Source of the DNA: Fimbriimonadaceae bacterium
GTDB lineage: Bacteria; Armatimonadota; Fimbriimonadia; Fimbriimonadales; Fimbriimonadaceae
Reading direction: 5' to 3'
Length of the DNA stretch: 64,000 bases
NCBI GenBank assembly: GCA_023957775.1
Contig: JAMLGR010000006.1
Location: 1 to 64,000, forward strand
Shown: positions 50,851-59,222 of the stretch, piece by piece
Layout: every line of letters begins with the position of its first letter
How positions within the stretch are numbered: position 1 is the first letter of the stretch
Translations under genes and position numbers: made by a program
The notes under the pieces: generated by a model
Databases searched by the model: none
What the model saw: only the letters and a program-made list of their open reading frames with translations
What the model was told of the DNA's origin: nothing

Positions 50851-51699
50851 TTAGCCACCGTAGTAGTTGCTGTCCAGGTTCCACAGATAGACCGACTTGT
50901 CGGTGATGGCCGTGGTGGCCTGGTCGGGGTTGGTCGCGTAGTTGGTACCCGCGGCCATGGCCGTGTCCTTCATGTACTTGGCGTGGCCGTCGATCCAAGA
51001 GACGTTGTTGCCTCCTTGATGGCGCAACGCCGTCTCGCCGGTGTACGGGGTGCCGGCCGGCACGCCGCCCATTCCGGTCGAGTTCAGTTTCGACCAGCCC
51101 GTGTTGTAGTAGATGCAGTACACGGGGTGCGGGGCGATGATTGGATACATCCCCGGCGCGGCGGCCGTGTAGTAGCCGTACGTGTTCTGGTAGTTGGGGT
51201 GTCGCGACTCGACGAAGAACACCGTCTCGGCCGGCTTTTCGGCCTGGGTGAAGCTTCGCGACTCACCGACGTCGCAGTTGGGCCACGGGGCGAGGAACAG
51301 GAAGTTCAACGCATAGAACGGGAACAGGTTCTGGTTCCGGAACCACGCGTAGGGTCCGGTGCCGAAGATGTTCGTGGGGTCGTTGGTGCTCGGGTCGACC
51401 ATCAACGTGAGGTTCTTGATGTAGGGCTGGATCTCCCAGACCCACGAGTCGGTCCGCTGGGTGGCGGTGGGACCCGTGAGGTAGGTGTAGTGGCCGTTCA
51501 TGAGCAGCGGGATGGCGTCGTCGTAGTCGCCGCCGTACATGATCGCCGCGAGGGCGATCTGCTTGTTGTTGCTCAGCGAGCTGATCTTCTTGGCGGACGC
51601 CTTCGCCTGGGCGAAGACCGGGAAGAGGATCGCAGCAAGGATGGCGATGATCGCGATGACGACCAAGAGCTCAATAAGGGTAAACGCTTTTCGTTTCAT
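50851..51699 (-). CDS. H-X9-DG type prepilin, copy 2
   Basis: 282 aa. Leader MKRKA then [20 protein letters not shown] lies 5 nt before the ATG at 51699. Head domain with H-X9-DG (HQGGNNVSWIDG). Close to copy 3 along its whole length, with scattered substitutions (for example LAPWPNCDVGES against [12 protein letters not shown]). It has its own sigma-70-like promoter and is followed immediately by a lipoprotein gene. Paralogy by recent tandem duplication is evident. Confidence 0.92.
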   Translation of the reverse strand: MKRKAFTLIELLVVIAIIAILAAILFPVFAQAKASAKKISSLSNNKQIALAAIMYGGDYDDAIPLLMNGHYTYLTGPTATQRTDSWVWEIQPYIKNLTLMVDPSTNDPTNIFGTGPYAWFRNQNLFPFYALNFLFLAPWPNCDVGESRSFTQAEKPAETVFFVESRHPNYQNTYGYYTAAAPGMYPIIAPHPVYCIYYNTGWSKLNSTGMGGVPAGTPYTGETALRHQGGNNVSWIDGHAKYMKDTAMAAGTNYATNPDQATTAITDKSVYLWNLDSNYYGG

Positions 51700-51773
51700 G
51701 TTTCTCCTATTTGAATGATGAGGCACTCAGATTTCTGAATGAATGAGAGCCAGATGGGGTGCCTCCAGCGAGC

Positions 51774-51802
51774 ATTATAACGCAGGAAAAGTGAAATGCC
51801 AA
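51774..51802 (-). promoter_or_regulatory. Sigma-70-type promoter of prepilin copy 2
   Basis: On the minus strand TTGGCA (51797-51802), a 17-nt spacer and a perfect TATAAT (51774-51779), with a leader of about 70 nt. Confidence 0.75.
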
Positions 51803-51839
51803 GGGGGCCCGTGGCCGCGGGGGCTTGAAGCGAAACGCG

Positions 51840-51881
51840 AAAAAAGAGGCCGCCGCTCCCCCCAAGGGAAGCGACGGCCTC
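51840..51881 (-). terminator. Terminator after lipoprotein copy 2
   Basis: On the minus strand GAGGCCGTCGCTTCCC pairs with GGGAGCGGCGGCCTC and is followed by TTTTTT. Confidence 0.88.
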
Positions 51882-51905
51882 GGCTGTTTCAGCGGCGAAC
51901 GACCG

Positions 51906-52124
51906 TCAGCCCGTGGGCGTTCCGGTCTTGGCCCAATCCGGCGCAGGCATCGCATCGGCGGCTTGAGCCCCCTGCACGCCGCCCGCTTCCGACTTCTTCG
52001 TACCGGGGGGAATACCCCCGCTGTTCGCCGAAGTCGCCGCGGGAGGCGGTGCGGGCTCGGGCCCGCAGCCGATCACCGTGCCCATGGCCAGAAGGATTCC
52101 AGCCAACCAGACGAGCTTGTTCAT
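51906..52124 (-). CDS. Small lipoprotein of pilin cassette, copy 2
   Basis: 72 aa, lipobox VIGC (C20), nearly identical to copy 1 (I5V and V18I are the visible changes). It starts 1 nt after the stop of prepilin copy 3 and ends at a strong terminator. Conservation of the pair after duplication suggests the lipoprotein works with the pilin. Confidence 0.8.
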   Translation of the reverse strand: MNKLVWLAGILLAMGTVIGCGPEPAPPPAATSANSGGIPPGTKKSEAGGVQGAQAADAMPAPDWAKTGTPTG

Positions 52125-52125
52125 C

Positions 52126-52974
52126 TTAGCCACCGTAGTAGTTGTCGTCCAGGTTCCACAGATAGACCGACTTGTCGGTGATGGCCGTGGTGGCCTGGTC
52201 GGGGTTGGTCGAGTAGTTGGTGCCCGCGGCCATAGCCGTGTCCTTCAGGTACTTGGCGTGGCCGTCGATCCAGGCGACGTTGTTGCCGCCCTGATGGCGC
52301 AACGCCGTCTCGCCGGTGTACGGGGTGCCGGCCGGCACGCCGCCCATTCCGGTCGAGTTCAGCTTCGACCAGCCCGTGTCCAGATAGATGCAGTACACGG
52401 GGTGCGGCAGCAGGATCGGGTACATGCCCGGCGCGGCGGCCGTGTAGTAACCGTACGTGTTCTGGTAGTTGGGGTGGCGCGACTCGACGAAGAACACCGT
52501 CTCAGCCGGGAGCTGAGCCTGGGTGAAGCTGCGCGACTCGGCCACGTCGCAGTTGGGCCACGGGCTGAGGAACAGGAAGTTCAGCGCGTAGTACGGGAAC
52601 AGGTTCTGGTTGCGGTACCAGGCGTAGGGCCCGGAGCCGAAGATGTTGTTCGTGTCCGTCGCGCTGGGATCGACCATCAGACCCAGATTCTTGATGTAGG
52701 GCTGGATCTCCCAAACCCACGAGTCGGTCCGCTGGGTGGCGGTCGGGTTCGTCATGTACGTGTAGCTGCCGTTCATGAGCAGCGGGATGGCGTCGTCGTA
52801 GTCGCCTCCGTACATGATCGCCGCGAGGGCGATCTGCTTGTTGTTGCTCAGCGAGCTGATCTTCTTCGCGGCAGCCTTGGCCTGGGCGAAGACGGGGAAC
52901 AGGATCGCCGCCAGGATCGCGATGATCGCGATCACGACGAGCAGTTCAATGAGGGTAAACGCTTTTCGTTTCAT
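52126..52974 (-). CDS. H-X9-DG type prepilin, copy 3
   Basis: 282 aa, first cassette of the tandem array in the direction of transcription. Leader MKRKA then [15 protein letters not shown], +5 glutamate, head domain with [12 protein letters not shown]. It has local differences from copies 1 and 2 around residues 95-120 ([19 protein letters not shown]). AGGAG is 5 nt before the ATG at 52974, identical to copy 2. The 339-aa reading from further upstream is rejected because it buries the leader peptide. Confidence 0.92.
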   Translation of the reverse strand: MKRKAFTLIELLVVIAIIAILAAILFPVFAQAKAAAKKISSLSNNKQIALAAIMYGGDYDDAIPLLMNGSYTYMTNPTATQRTDSWVWEIQPYIKNLGLMVDPSATDTNNIFGSGPYAWYRNQNLFPYYALNFLFLSPWPNCDVAESRSFTQAQLPAETVFFVESRHPNYQNTYGYYTAAAPGMYPILLPHPVYCIYLDTGWSKLNSTGMGGVPAGTPYTGETALRHQGGNNVAWIDGHAKYLKDTAMAAGTNYSTNPDQATTAITDKSVYLWNLDDNYYGG

Positions 52975-53269
52975 GTTTCTCCTAGTAGATATCGTAAGGC
53001 ACGCTAAACAAATGAACCAAAGATGAAGGCAAGGATAGGGTGCCCTACCATTTCCTTTGACGCGCCTTAGCGCCAAAAGGTTCGTTTTGGATGCCGAATT
53101 GGAATTCAAGCCCGCGCGTGGTTTCCGTTTTCCGCCTCCGACCATGTAACAGAAAGCAATAGTGTAGACAACACTATCGATTTGTCACGAGGCGCCCAGA
53201 CGGTCGCTCGACCGAACGGCCCTGGGTGGTTCCTCCCCTTCTACGCCGACGGGGCGTGGAGCGCTCCCT
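52975..53269. other. Non-coding region upstream of pilin cassettes
   Basis: About 295 nt without a gene between prepilin copy 3 and the nuoE stop. The minus strand offers only weak promoter matches (TATCCT at 53032-53037). At 53161-53179 the short inverted repeat ATAGTGT-AGACA-ACACTAT stands out; its role is unknown. Confidence 0.5.
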
Positions 53270-53890
53270 TCAGCGGGCGCGTTCGTGTTGGGCGAGGTGC
53301 GTCTGCACGATCTCGTCGGCCAGTTGGACGACCGTGGATTGGGGGTTGGCGCGCAGCTCGGCGAGCAGGCGGTCGACCGCGGCTTCGTCGACGGGCCCGA
53401 CATACCGGTCGCCCACCTGGAGGACGGGGGCGCGGTCGCACGCGTCGAGGCACTCCACCTCTTCGAGGGTGAACATGCCATCCTCGGTGGTCTCTCCGTG
53501 GCCGATGCCGAGCTTTGCCTTCAGGTGCTCGTAGATCCCGTAGGCGCCGCACAGGTGGCACGAAAGGCACGTGCAGACCTCGATCTTGTGCTTGCCCGCC
53601 TTGTGCACGACGTTGTACATGGAATAGAACGTCGCGACCCCTTCGATCTCCGCGTAGCTGCGGTTCAATCGGAAGGCGACTTCGGCCAGGGCCTCGGGCA
53701 CCAGGTTGCCGCCGTACTCGCGCTGCGCGATCCAAAGCGCGGGCAGGATGCACGCCTTGACCTCGGGGTAGTGCGACTTGAGCGCGTCGAGCTCGTGGAC
53801 CGCCGCGTCGGAGAATCGAAGGGTGAGAGTTTCTGGAGCCGGGGCCTTGGGTCGCCCGTCGACGCCGCCGATGCGGAGGAGTTCGCTCAT
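53270..53890 (-). CDS. nuoE: NADH-quinone oxidoreductase subunit E
   Basis: 24-kDa subunit of complex I holding the 2Fe-2S cluster N1a. The 206-aa thioredoxin-like protein has YPEVKACILPALWIAQREYG, VEGV-type EIEGVATFYSMY, and the cluster ligands CTCLSC and CLDACDRAP. The C-terminal 30 residues extend past the usual end. TAAACT lies 10 nt before the ATG at 53890, so the leader is only a few nt. It is followed (minus strand) by the pilin cassettes, not by nuoF. Confidence 0.95.
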   Translation of the reverse strand: MSELLRIGGVDGRPKAPAPETLTLRFSDAAVHELDALKSHYPEVKACILPALWIAQREYGGNLVPEALAEVAFRLNRSYAEIEGVATFYSMYNVVHKAGKHKIEVCTCLSCHLCGAYGIYEHLKAKLGIGHGETTEDGMFTLEEVECLDACDRAPVLQVGDRYVGPVDEAAVDRLLAELRANPQSTVVQLADEIVQTHLAQHERAR

Positions 53891-53900
53891 GGACCGCGCC

Positions 53901-53906
53901 AGTTTA
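53901..53906 (-). promoter_or_regulatory. -10 box of nuoE
   Basis: TAAACT on the minus strand, 10 nt before the nuoE ATG. Confidence 0.5.
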
Positions 53907-53954
53907 CCGTCCGCGGTCACTTCCCGGCCCGCGCGCGCGTACGAATCGGTAGTC

Positions 53955-55460
53955 ATGGTGGTGCGTGTCGTGTTGGCGGTGCTCGGTCTCCTCGCGGCGC
54001 GCCCTTGTTTCGGGCAGTCGCCCGATGCGTTGCACGCCCTGATCGCCTTTCCCGATTTCGCCGTCCCGTACGAGCTCGATCTCGGCGCGCTCAACCGGAT
54101 CTTTGAAGGGGCGCGTCTCGCCGAGCTGCGCTCGAAGGGCGCGCGGCGCACGCTGCCCGAAACCCTCGAACTCCTGTGGCGCACCACGGATCGCGACGCG
54201 GCCCGCGCCCTGGCCGAGGAGTCGCTTGGCAAGAACCCCGGCGCGCAGGACCGCGTCGCCGCCGAGGCGGTTCTGGGACGCATCGACGACGTGTCCTCCG
54301 CCTACGCTTCCCTGACGGGGGCGTCGCTCGCGGATCGGCGCGCTCGGGTCGCGATCGCGCAGCTCGAAGTGGAGCGCGTGCTGGGCGAGGTCTTGGGCCC
54401 CGCCGCCGGGGAGGGGTGGGCCCTCAGTCCGATGGCGGTCTTGGCGGTCGGCAAGATCATGCGGGATGTGCCGACGGCCACCGCAGAAGCGATCACCCGG
54501 GTCCGAGGAACGATCGACTCGCTGGCGGCCGACCTCGACCGACAGCTCGACGCATCGCCCCAGGACCTCGACGAGTACCGCGTGTGGCTGCGCTGCAAGA
54601 ACCTGCAGACGACGCTCACGATGCTCGACACGCTCCTCAACGCGACGGTGGACCAGTGGGCGGAGAAGGTGCGGGCGCCCATGCTCGGGTTGCACGACCA
54701 GGCGTTCCAGCGTGCCTCCAAGACGGGGGATTTCGACGCCCTGGCCGAAGTGGTCGTCGGCTCCGCGGCGCTTGGCGCCCCCGGCCCTTCGGCCGCCGAG
54801 GGTTTCCAGAAGATGCTGGCCGCCGAAATCGCCGCCCTGGAGCAGGCGGCCGCCCAGCCCGACCAGCGGTTGGCCGCCCTTGTGGCGGGCGGCGCTCTCC
54901 GGTTCACCGTTCTCGGCGACGACGCGGGTGCGCTTAAGGCGCTGCGGTCCGCTTGGGAGGCGGGCGCCGAACGTCCGGAGTTGCGCAAGGCCCTGGCGTG
55001 GCCGTTGGTCGTGCTCTTCGCCTCCACCAGCGATTGGAAAGCCGGCCTCGAGTTCGTTCGTTCGGCACGCGCCCTGCTCGACGAACCGACCGTGACCCAG
55101 ATCGAGGCAAAGTTTCTCTTCGAAGTGGGGTCGTACGAAGAAGCCGGAATCGCCGTGGCCAGAATCGATCGCGAGTCTCTCGTGCTCTGGCGCTCGCTGG
55201 CACTGGCGACCATCGCCGCGCGGCGCGCCCCCGACGAGGCGGCGCTCAAGGCCGTGGCGGAGGAGTACAACCGGTTGCTTCCGCTCCTCCTCGCCGGGGA
55301 CGACGAAGGCCGCAAGGCCGACGCGATGTTTCTCGCGGGAATCTTGGCGGGGCTTTTGAACGACCGGGAGGGGGCGCAGGTCGCCTTGGCCGTGCTCGAG
55401 CTTCGGGAAGGGAAGTCCGCCCGTGCGCAGGCCCTGTCCAAGGCCCTCGGTCTCGGCTAG
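53955..55460 (+). CDS. Exported helical-repeat protein, unknown function
   Basis: 501 aa with a signal peptide (VVLAVLGLLAARPCFG, cleaved before QSPD). The rest is almost entirely helical and Ala/Leu-rich with TPR-like pairs (RAALAEESLGKNPGAQD-type, AGALKALRSAWEAGAERP) but no repeat fits the TPR consensus well. Not recognised. ATG at 53955 follows 64 nt from the divergent nuoE start. Its last 4 nt overlap the end of nuoD on the other strand. The longer upstream reading lacks a start signal. Confidence 0.78.
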   Translation: MVVRVVLAVLGLLAARPCFGQSPDALHALIAFPDFAVPYELDLGALNRIFEGARLAELRSKGARRTLPETLELLWRTTDRDAARALAEESLGKNPGAQDRVAAEAVLGRIDDVSSAYASLTGASLADRRARVAIAQLEVERVLGEVLGPAAGEGWALSPMAVLAVGKIMRDVPTATAEAITRVRGTIDSLAADLDRQLDASPQDLDEYRVWLRCKNLQTTLTMLDTLLNATVDQWAEKVRAPMLGLHDQAFQRASKTGDFDALAEVVVGSAALGAPGPSAAEGFQKMLAAEIAALEQAAAQPDQRLAALVAGGALRFTVLGDDAGALKALRSAWEAGAERPELRKALAWPLVVLFASTSDWKAGLEFVRSARALLDEPTVTQIEAKFLFEVGSYEEAGIAVARIDRESLVLWRSLALATIAARRAPDEAALKAVAEEYNRLLPLLLAGDDEGRKADAMFLAGILAGLLNDREGAQVALAVLELREGKSARAQALSKALGLG

Positions 55461-56671
55461 CGGTCGATCTCGCCCAGCACGATGTCGATCGAGCCGATGA
55501 TCGCGATCACGTCGGCGATCAGCCGCCCGATGGCGAGGACCTCGAGGGATTTGAGGTTCATGAACGACGAGGGGCGCTCGTGCCACCGGTACGGCCGGTT
55601 CGTGCCGTCGCTGATCACGTAGAACCCGAGTTCGCCCTTGCTGCCCTCGATCCCCGCGTACGCCTCGCCCACCGGCGGGTGGTAGCCCTCGGTGAAGAGC
55701 TTGAAGTGGTGGATGAGCGACTCCATCGACGAGTCGAGTTCCGCTCGCGGGGGAGGGGCGATCTTCCGGTCCGAAGTGGCCCAGCCGCCCTCGGGAAGCC
55801 CGTCGATGGCCTGTTCGAGGATGCGGCAGCTCTCCTTCATCTCGGCGATGCGGACGAGGAACCGATCGTAAACGTCTCCGTTCGAGCCCACGGGGACCTG
55901 GAAGTCGAAATCCTCGTAGCACGAGTAGGGGTTGCTCTTACGAAGGTCCCACGGCACGCCGCTCGCTCGGGCGATCGGCCCCGAGCAGCCCAGCTCCAGG
56001 GCCTGCTTGCCGCTGAGGATGCCCACGTCGAGCGTCCGCTCCTTCCAGATCGGGTTCTCGACGAGGAGATTCTCCACCACGGCCAGTTCGCCGGGGAACG
56101 TCTTGAGGAAGCTGCGCAGCTTGGGCTCGAACCCTTCCGGCATGTCGCCGCGGAGCCCGCCGGGGACGATCCAGCTCGGCATCATGCGCACACCGGAGAA
56201 CATTTCGAACAGATCGAGGATCTCTTCGCGCTGCTGCATGATGTAGAAGAACGGCGTCATGGCCCCAAGATCCAAGCCGTGGGTTCCCAGCCACACGCAG
56301 TGCGAGGCGACGCGGCTCAGTTCGGCGAGGATGACCCGCAGATACTGGGCTCGGCGGGGAATCTCGCATCCCAACAGCTTCTCGACCGCCAACGCGTGGG
56401 CGAGGTTGTTGCCGTTCGCGTTGAGGTAGTCCATGCGGTCGGTCATCACGACGCACTTGTGGTACTGCTGGTACTCGGCTTCCTTCTCCATGCCGGTGTG
56501 GAGGTAACCGATCTGGCACTTGCACGCGATGATCGTCTCGCCCTCGAGTTCGCAGATCACGCGGAGCACGCCGTGCGTCGAGGGGTGTTGGGGCCCCATG
56601 TTGACGACCATCGTGTTTTCGCCGGTTCGCTGAAAGACGGTCTCGGTGCTGGGAAGGAAGGTCTTGGCCAT
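55457..56671 (-). CDS. nuoD: NADH-quinone oxidoreductase subunit D
   Basis: 49-kDa subunit forming the quinone pocket of complex I. The 404-aa protein starts near NMGPQHPSTHGVLRV (quinone-binding His of the HPSTHG loop), then GYLHTGMEKEAEYQQYHK, RMDYLNANGN, GVRMMPSWIVPGG, CSGPIARASGVPWDLR and the C-terminal DIVLGEIDR, all standard. It is not fused to nuoC, which lies 4 kb upstream behind a pilin gene and the second MITE copy. Array B lies just upstream of its start. Confidence 0.96.
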   Translation of the reverse strand: MAKTFLPSTETVFQRTGENTMVVNMGPQHPSTHGVLRVICELEGETIIACKCQIGYLHTGMEKEAEYQQYHKCVVMTDRMDYLNANGNNLAHALAVEKLLGCEIPRRAQYLRVILAELSRVASHCVWLGTHGLDLGAMTPFFYIMQQREEILDLFEMFSGVRMMPSWIVPGGLRGDMPEGFEPKLRSFLKTFPGELAVVENLLVENPIWKERTLDVGILSGKQALELGCSGPIARASGVPWDLRKSNPYSCYEDFDFQVPVGSNGDVYDRFLVRIAEMKESCRILEQAIDGLPEGGWATSDRKIAPPPRAELDSSMESLIHHFKLFTEGYHPPVGEAYAGIEGSKGELGFYVISDGTNRPYRWHERPSSFMNLKSLEVLAIGRLIADVIAIIGSIDIVLGEIDR

Positions 56672-56711
56672 GGGTCTGAAGCCCGCTCAGAGGCAATCCG
56701 ATGTTACCTGG

Positions 56712-56850
56712 AGGTGCGACGCCCGCCGGACGGGCGTGCTCCAGACAGGTGGGTGCACGTGGGTGCCACGCCCGCCGGACGGGCGTGCCCCGGACAGGTG
56801 GGTGCACGTGGGTGCCACGCCCGCTGGACGGGCGTGCTCCGGACGGGCGA
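56712..56850. repeat. 49-bp-period palindromic tandem array B
   Basis: Three units spaced 49 bp (equivalent positions 56712, 56761 and 56810). The core GGGTGCCACGCCCGCCGGAC plus GGGCGTG is the same palindrome as in array A, but the 22-bp connector is different (CTCCGGACAGGTGGGTGCAC here). Lies between nuoD and a lipoprotein gene. Confidence 0.9.
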
Positions 56851-56866
56851 GGGGCACCCGGTCCCG

Positions 56867-57544
56867 TTAGGAGCTGGCCGAGGCTGCCGGTCGATCCGTC
56901 GACGTGTTGCGTACGAGGAATGCGTGCTTCTTGCCGTCGGGCGTGGCGACGACGTACACGGAGTACATCGCGTTCGCCTCGATCCTGCCGCCGACCGCAT
57001 CGGCCAAGCCGTTCCCGGCGAGGGTGTACTCCCCGGCGGGAAGTTCGAGCGTCTGGGTCGGAGGGTCCACGGTGAACGATCCGGCTCCCGAGAGGGAGAT
57101 CTCACCGGAGGGCGCGCTGCCGTCGAGGTTGACGAAGTGCACCTGGACGTTCGGGCCGGGCCCCCACTTGGTCGCGTCGCCGACCACGGCCTCGCTGGCG
57201 ATCGCGTCTCCGTCGTTGTAGACGACCAGCGTTACGCGGTCGTCGGTAGGCACTTCGACCTCGAACGATGCCGCAGGCTTGTCGTCCACGAGGAGGGCGA
57301 TCGTCTGCTTCTTGCCGGAGCCGATCGGCCGGAACATCGAGGCCGTGCCGAAACCCACGTGCTCGTCGAGCGTGAAGTTGGTCCACATCACCTTGAACGA
57401 TTGGTCGGTGAGATTGAGAATCCGGACGAAGCCTGGCGCGGGGCGGTTGCGGATGCGCGCCAGCGCCTCGTCTTCCTCCGAGGAGGCGCAACCCGCCGCG
57501 AGCAGAAGAAGGCCGAGCAGGGCGAAAGCGTGGGCAGATCTCAT
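56867..57544 (-). CDS. Lipoprotein with DUF4397-like beta domains
   Basis: 225 aa with lipobox LAAGC (C19). The mature part shows the DUF4397 pattern: PGFVRILNLTDQSFKVMW, KKQTIALLVDDKPAASFEVE, NVQVHFVNLDGSA and, near the end, NAMYSVYVVATPDG. Such domains are found in cell-surface lipoproteins and their function is unknown. It is preceded on its strand by another small lipoprotein gene. Confidence 0.82.
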   Translation of the reverse strand: MRSAHAFALLGLLLLAAGCASSEEDEALARIRNRPAPGFVRILNLTDQSFKVMWTNFTLDEHVGFGTASMFRPIGSGKKQTIALLVDDKPAASFEVEVPTDDRVTLVVYNDGDAIASEAVVGDATKWGPGPNVQVHFVNLDGSAPSGEISLSGAGSFTVDPPTQTLELPAGEYTLAGNGLADAVGGRIEANAMYSVYVVATPDGKKHAFLVRNTSTDRPAASASS

Positions 57545-57576
57545 GGCGTCACCTCTCAGGATGCCAAGTCAAGGTT

Positions 57577-57612
57577 CCCCCTGGAAGGGGCCCGGCCCAC
57601 GGTTCCAGGGGG
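57577..57612 (-). terminator. Hairpin between two lipoprotein genes
   Basis: CCCCCTGGAA / TTCCAGGGGG perfect 10-bp arms with a 16-nt GC-rich loop and no T-run; possible attenuator or processing site. Confidence 0.45.
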
Positions 57613-57628
57613 CGAGGGCCGTATCAAC

Positions 57629-57805
57629 TTAGAGGGGAGTCTGGGACGCGGCCCCTCCTGGTGTGTTGTTGTCGCCGGGGTTCGACGGATCCGGTTTCTG
57701 GCCATTGACGGTCGGGGTCTCCGTCGTCGGTTCGTCGCCGCCGCCACACCCGATGGCTACCAAACCAAGGCTGAGAAGCGCAAGGAATACAAGCAGGTGT
57801 TTCAT
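57629..57805 (-). CDS. Very small lipoprotein
   Basis: 58 aa: signal MKHLLVFLALLSLGLVAIGC (lipidated C20), then a short Asp/Glu/Pro/Asn-rich tail (DEPTTETPTVNGQKPDPSNP) ending GGAASQTPL. Too small for a fold; probably a surface tether or secretion by-product. Unknown family. Located upstream of the DUF4397-like lipoprotein on the same strand. Confidence 0.65.
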   Translation of the reverse strand: MKHLLVFLALLSLGLVAIGCGGGDEPTTETPTVNGQKPDPSNPGDNNTPGGAASQTPL

Positions 57806-58080
57806 CTTGTGGAATTTACCTCCCATACGAGGCGGTCATCTTGATCTGACACCAGCCTGCAGGTGGAGAAGTGTTCGGTGCAATGCCCTCGATGAACACG
57901 GAACGGCGCACTGTCCCGTAGACATGCATTCATGACCCATCGAGAGGATGGACCACAGAATCCGTCCTCAGAGTGTCACGTGATGTACTACTCGGCCTGG
58001 AGCGGACAACTTGCTCCGGTCCATACGGTGAAGTGGCGGTGTTGGCCACTGAGTAGCTCCTCGCTCAGACCCCTAGGCAA
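57806..58080. other. Gene-free stretch with lower GC
   Basis: I see no convincing gene here; base composition drops towards the Cys-rich gene, and short frames on both strands lack start signals. Confidence 0.45.
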
Positions 58081-58395
58081 CTATGGTTGGCACAGAGGAT
58101 TGTCAGGTGGCTCCTCGAGATAGACCTCGTCGTACTTCCCAAACGGGATACAGATGTAGTTTCCTCCAGGACACTGCCAGACTCGATACTGATAAAAGCG
58201 ACAGTACCAATTGGTTCCCAGTGCAGAGCCGGAATATCGAATTCCAGAGTAGTCGCCAATAAGGGTGGCCTCCGCGCAGAGCGTCTCACTCGTACATGGC
58301 TCACAGATATCTACCGCAGAAACTCGCCGGGACACCATGCCAAAGACCGCGGTGATCAGACACGCGAGGCAACAAAACACCATTCTTCTGTACAT
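58081..58395 (-). CDS. Small secreted cysteine-rich protein
   Basis: 104 aa: signal-like N-terminus (MVFCCLACLITAVFGMVSRR, ending VSA) and a 75-residue mature part with seven cysteines (DICEPC, ETLCAEA, NWYCRFYQYRVWQC, GNYICIPF, NPLCQP). GGAGAA lies about 6 nt before the ATG, so translation is plausible. Codon use is noticeably more AT-rich than in the neighbours, suggesting recent acquisition. No family recognised; disulfide-stabilised exported peptide (inference). Confidence 0.65.
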   Translation of the reverse strand: MYRRMVFCCLACLITAVFGMVSRRVSAVDICEPCTSETLCAEATLIGDYSGIRYSGSALGTNWYCRFYQYRVWQCPGGNYICIPFGKYDEVYLEEPPDNPLCQP

Positions 58396-58627
58396 ACGCT
58401 GTTCTCCAGTACCTCCCGCATGACGTCGGCCAGCAGGATGTTACGGTCATTATCATATAACCACCAACATATCTATGTCAATAGTTGTTTAGCCAATCTT
58501 CACAGATCAGAGTTCGAATCATCGCGTGTGCACTCCACCACGGAATCTGGACGAACGAAACGATGCCACACGTGGGTGATCCGACTGTCCTCGGTGGCTG
58601 CATACCGGAAACGGCACCGGCTGGACA
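58396..58627. other. Low-GC gene-free stretch
   Basis: Includes AT-rich sequence (58440-58500) unlike the rest of the window. No gene is supported. Confidence 0.4.
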
Positions 58628-59023
58628 TCAAAGTGGACCGCCCGGAGTCCTGCTCGCTCCCCCCGCCCCCTCCCGGGGCTGGCACGATGAGTGACTCTCG
58701 TAACTGAAGTCATGATCTGGTTGAACGCGCAAAGTGTGACAAGGGATGAGCCGACAGGGGTAATGGACCACCGAACCGCACGTGCTTCGTGCATTTACTG
58801 CCATGTAGTTGGCTGGCAGGGTTGGTGCCGTGGCCAGAGGCATAAGCTGGTCGTGGGCCCTTCGTACACCGCCACATCGGTGGTCATCGGTTTGAGTTTC
58901 TTGGGCGGGCGCGGCTTGGGCCCACCGTTTCGTCTGCGCAGCCACTGCAAAGAGAATCGCGGCGAGTATTGCGATGATCGCGATGTCCGGGCGGAGATCG
59001 ATGAGCGTCAAGGCTCTTCGCAT
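58628..59023 (-). pseudogene. Decayed H-X9-DG prepilin
   Basis: Reads MRRALTLIDL then [19 protein letters not shown], clearly derived from [19 protein letters not shown] and FPVFAQAK of the neighbouring prepilin, but with substitutions at the processing site, +5 Glu to Asp and lost leader logic. Downstream, HDQLMPLATAPTLPANYMAV recalls the [11 protein letters not shown] region before the frame drifts into unrelated sequence. No intact head domain. Best seen as a pseudogene copy of the intact prepilin at 59223-60113. Confidence 0.75.
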
Positions 59024-59222
59024 GAGAGCACGGTCTTGCGAATAGGCTGGTGATGCACAACCGCTCTAGCCTCCAACCCCCGATCCGCCCTGTGTTTCTG
59101 GTGGTTGGTCACTGGTATGCGAGTATCTAGTCGGGGGACAATCGGGCCTCGATTGGAGCCAGGATCCAAACACCAATAGCCCCGAAGGCCCTGACGGACC
59201 CCCGGGACTTGGACGACGACTC

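Noticed and set aside
52975-53145. N-terminal extension of prepilin copy 3 (339 aa)
   Set aside because: It would place 57 residues before the leader and has no start signal, whereas ATG 52974 has AGGAG and a standard leader.
56712-56850. Array B as a CRISPR array
   Set aside because: Same reasons as array A; only three units and the spacers are nearly identical.
58087-58707. 206-codon plus-strand frame in the low-GC patch
   Set aside because: No ribosome site, no recognisable domain, and it is opposite the better supported Cys-rich gene.
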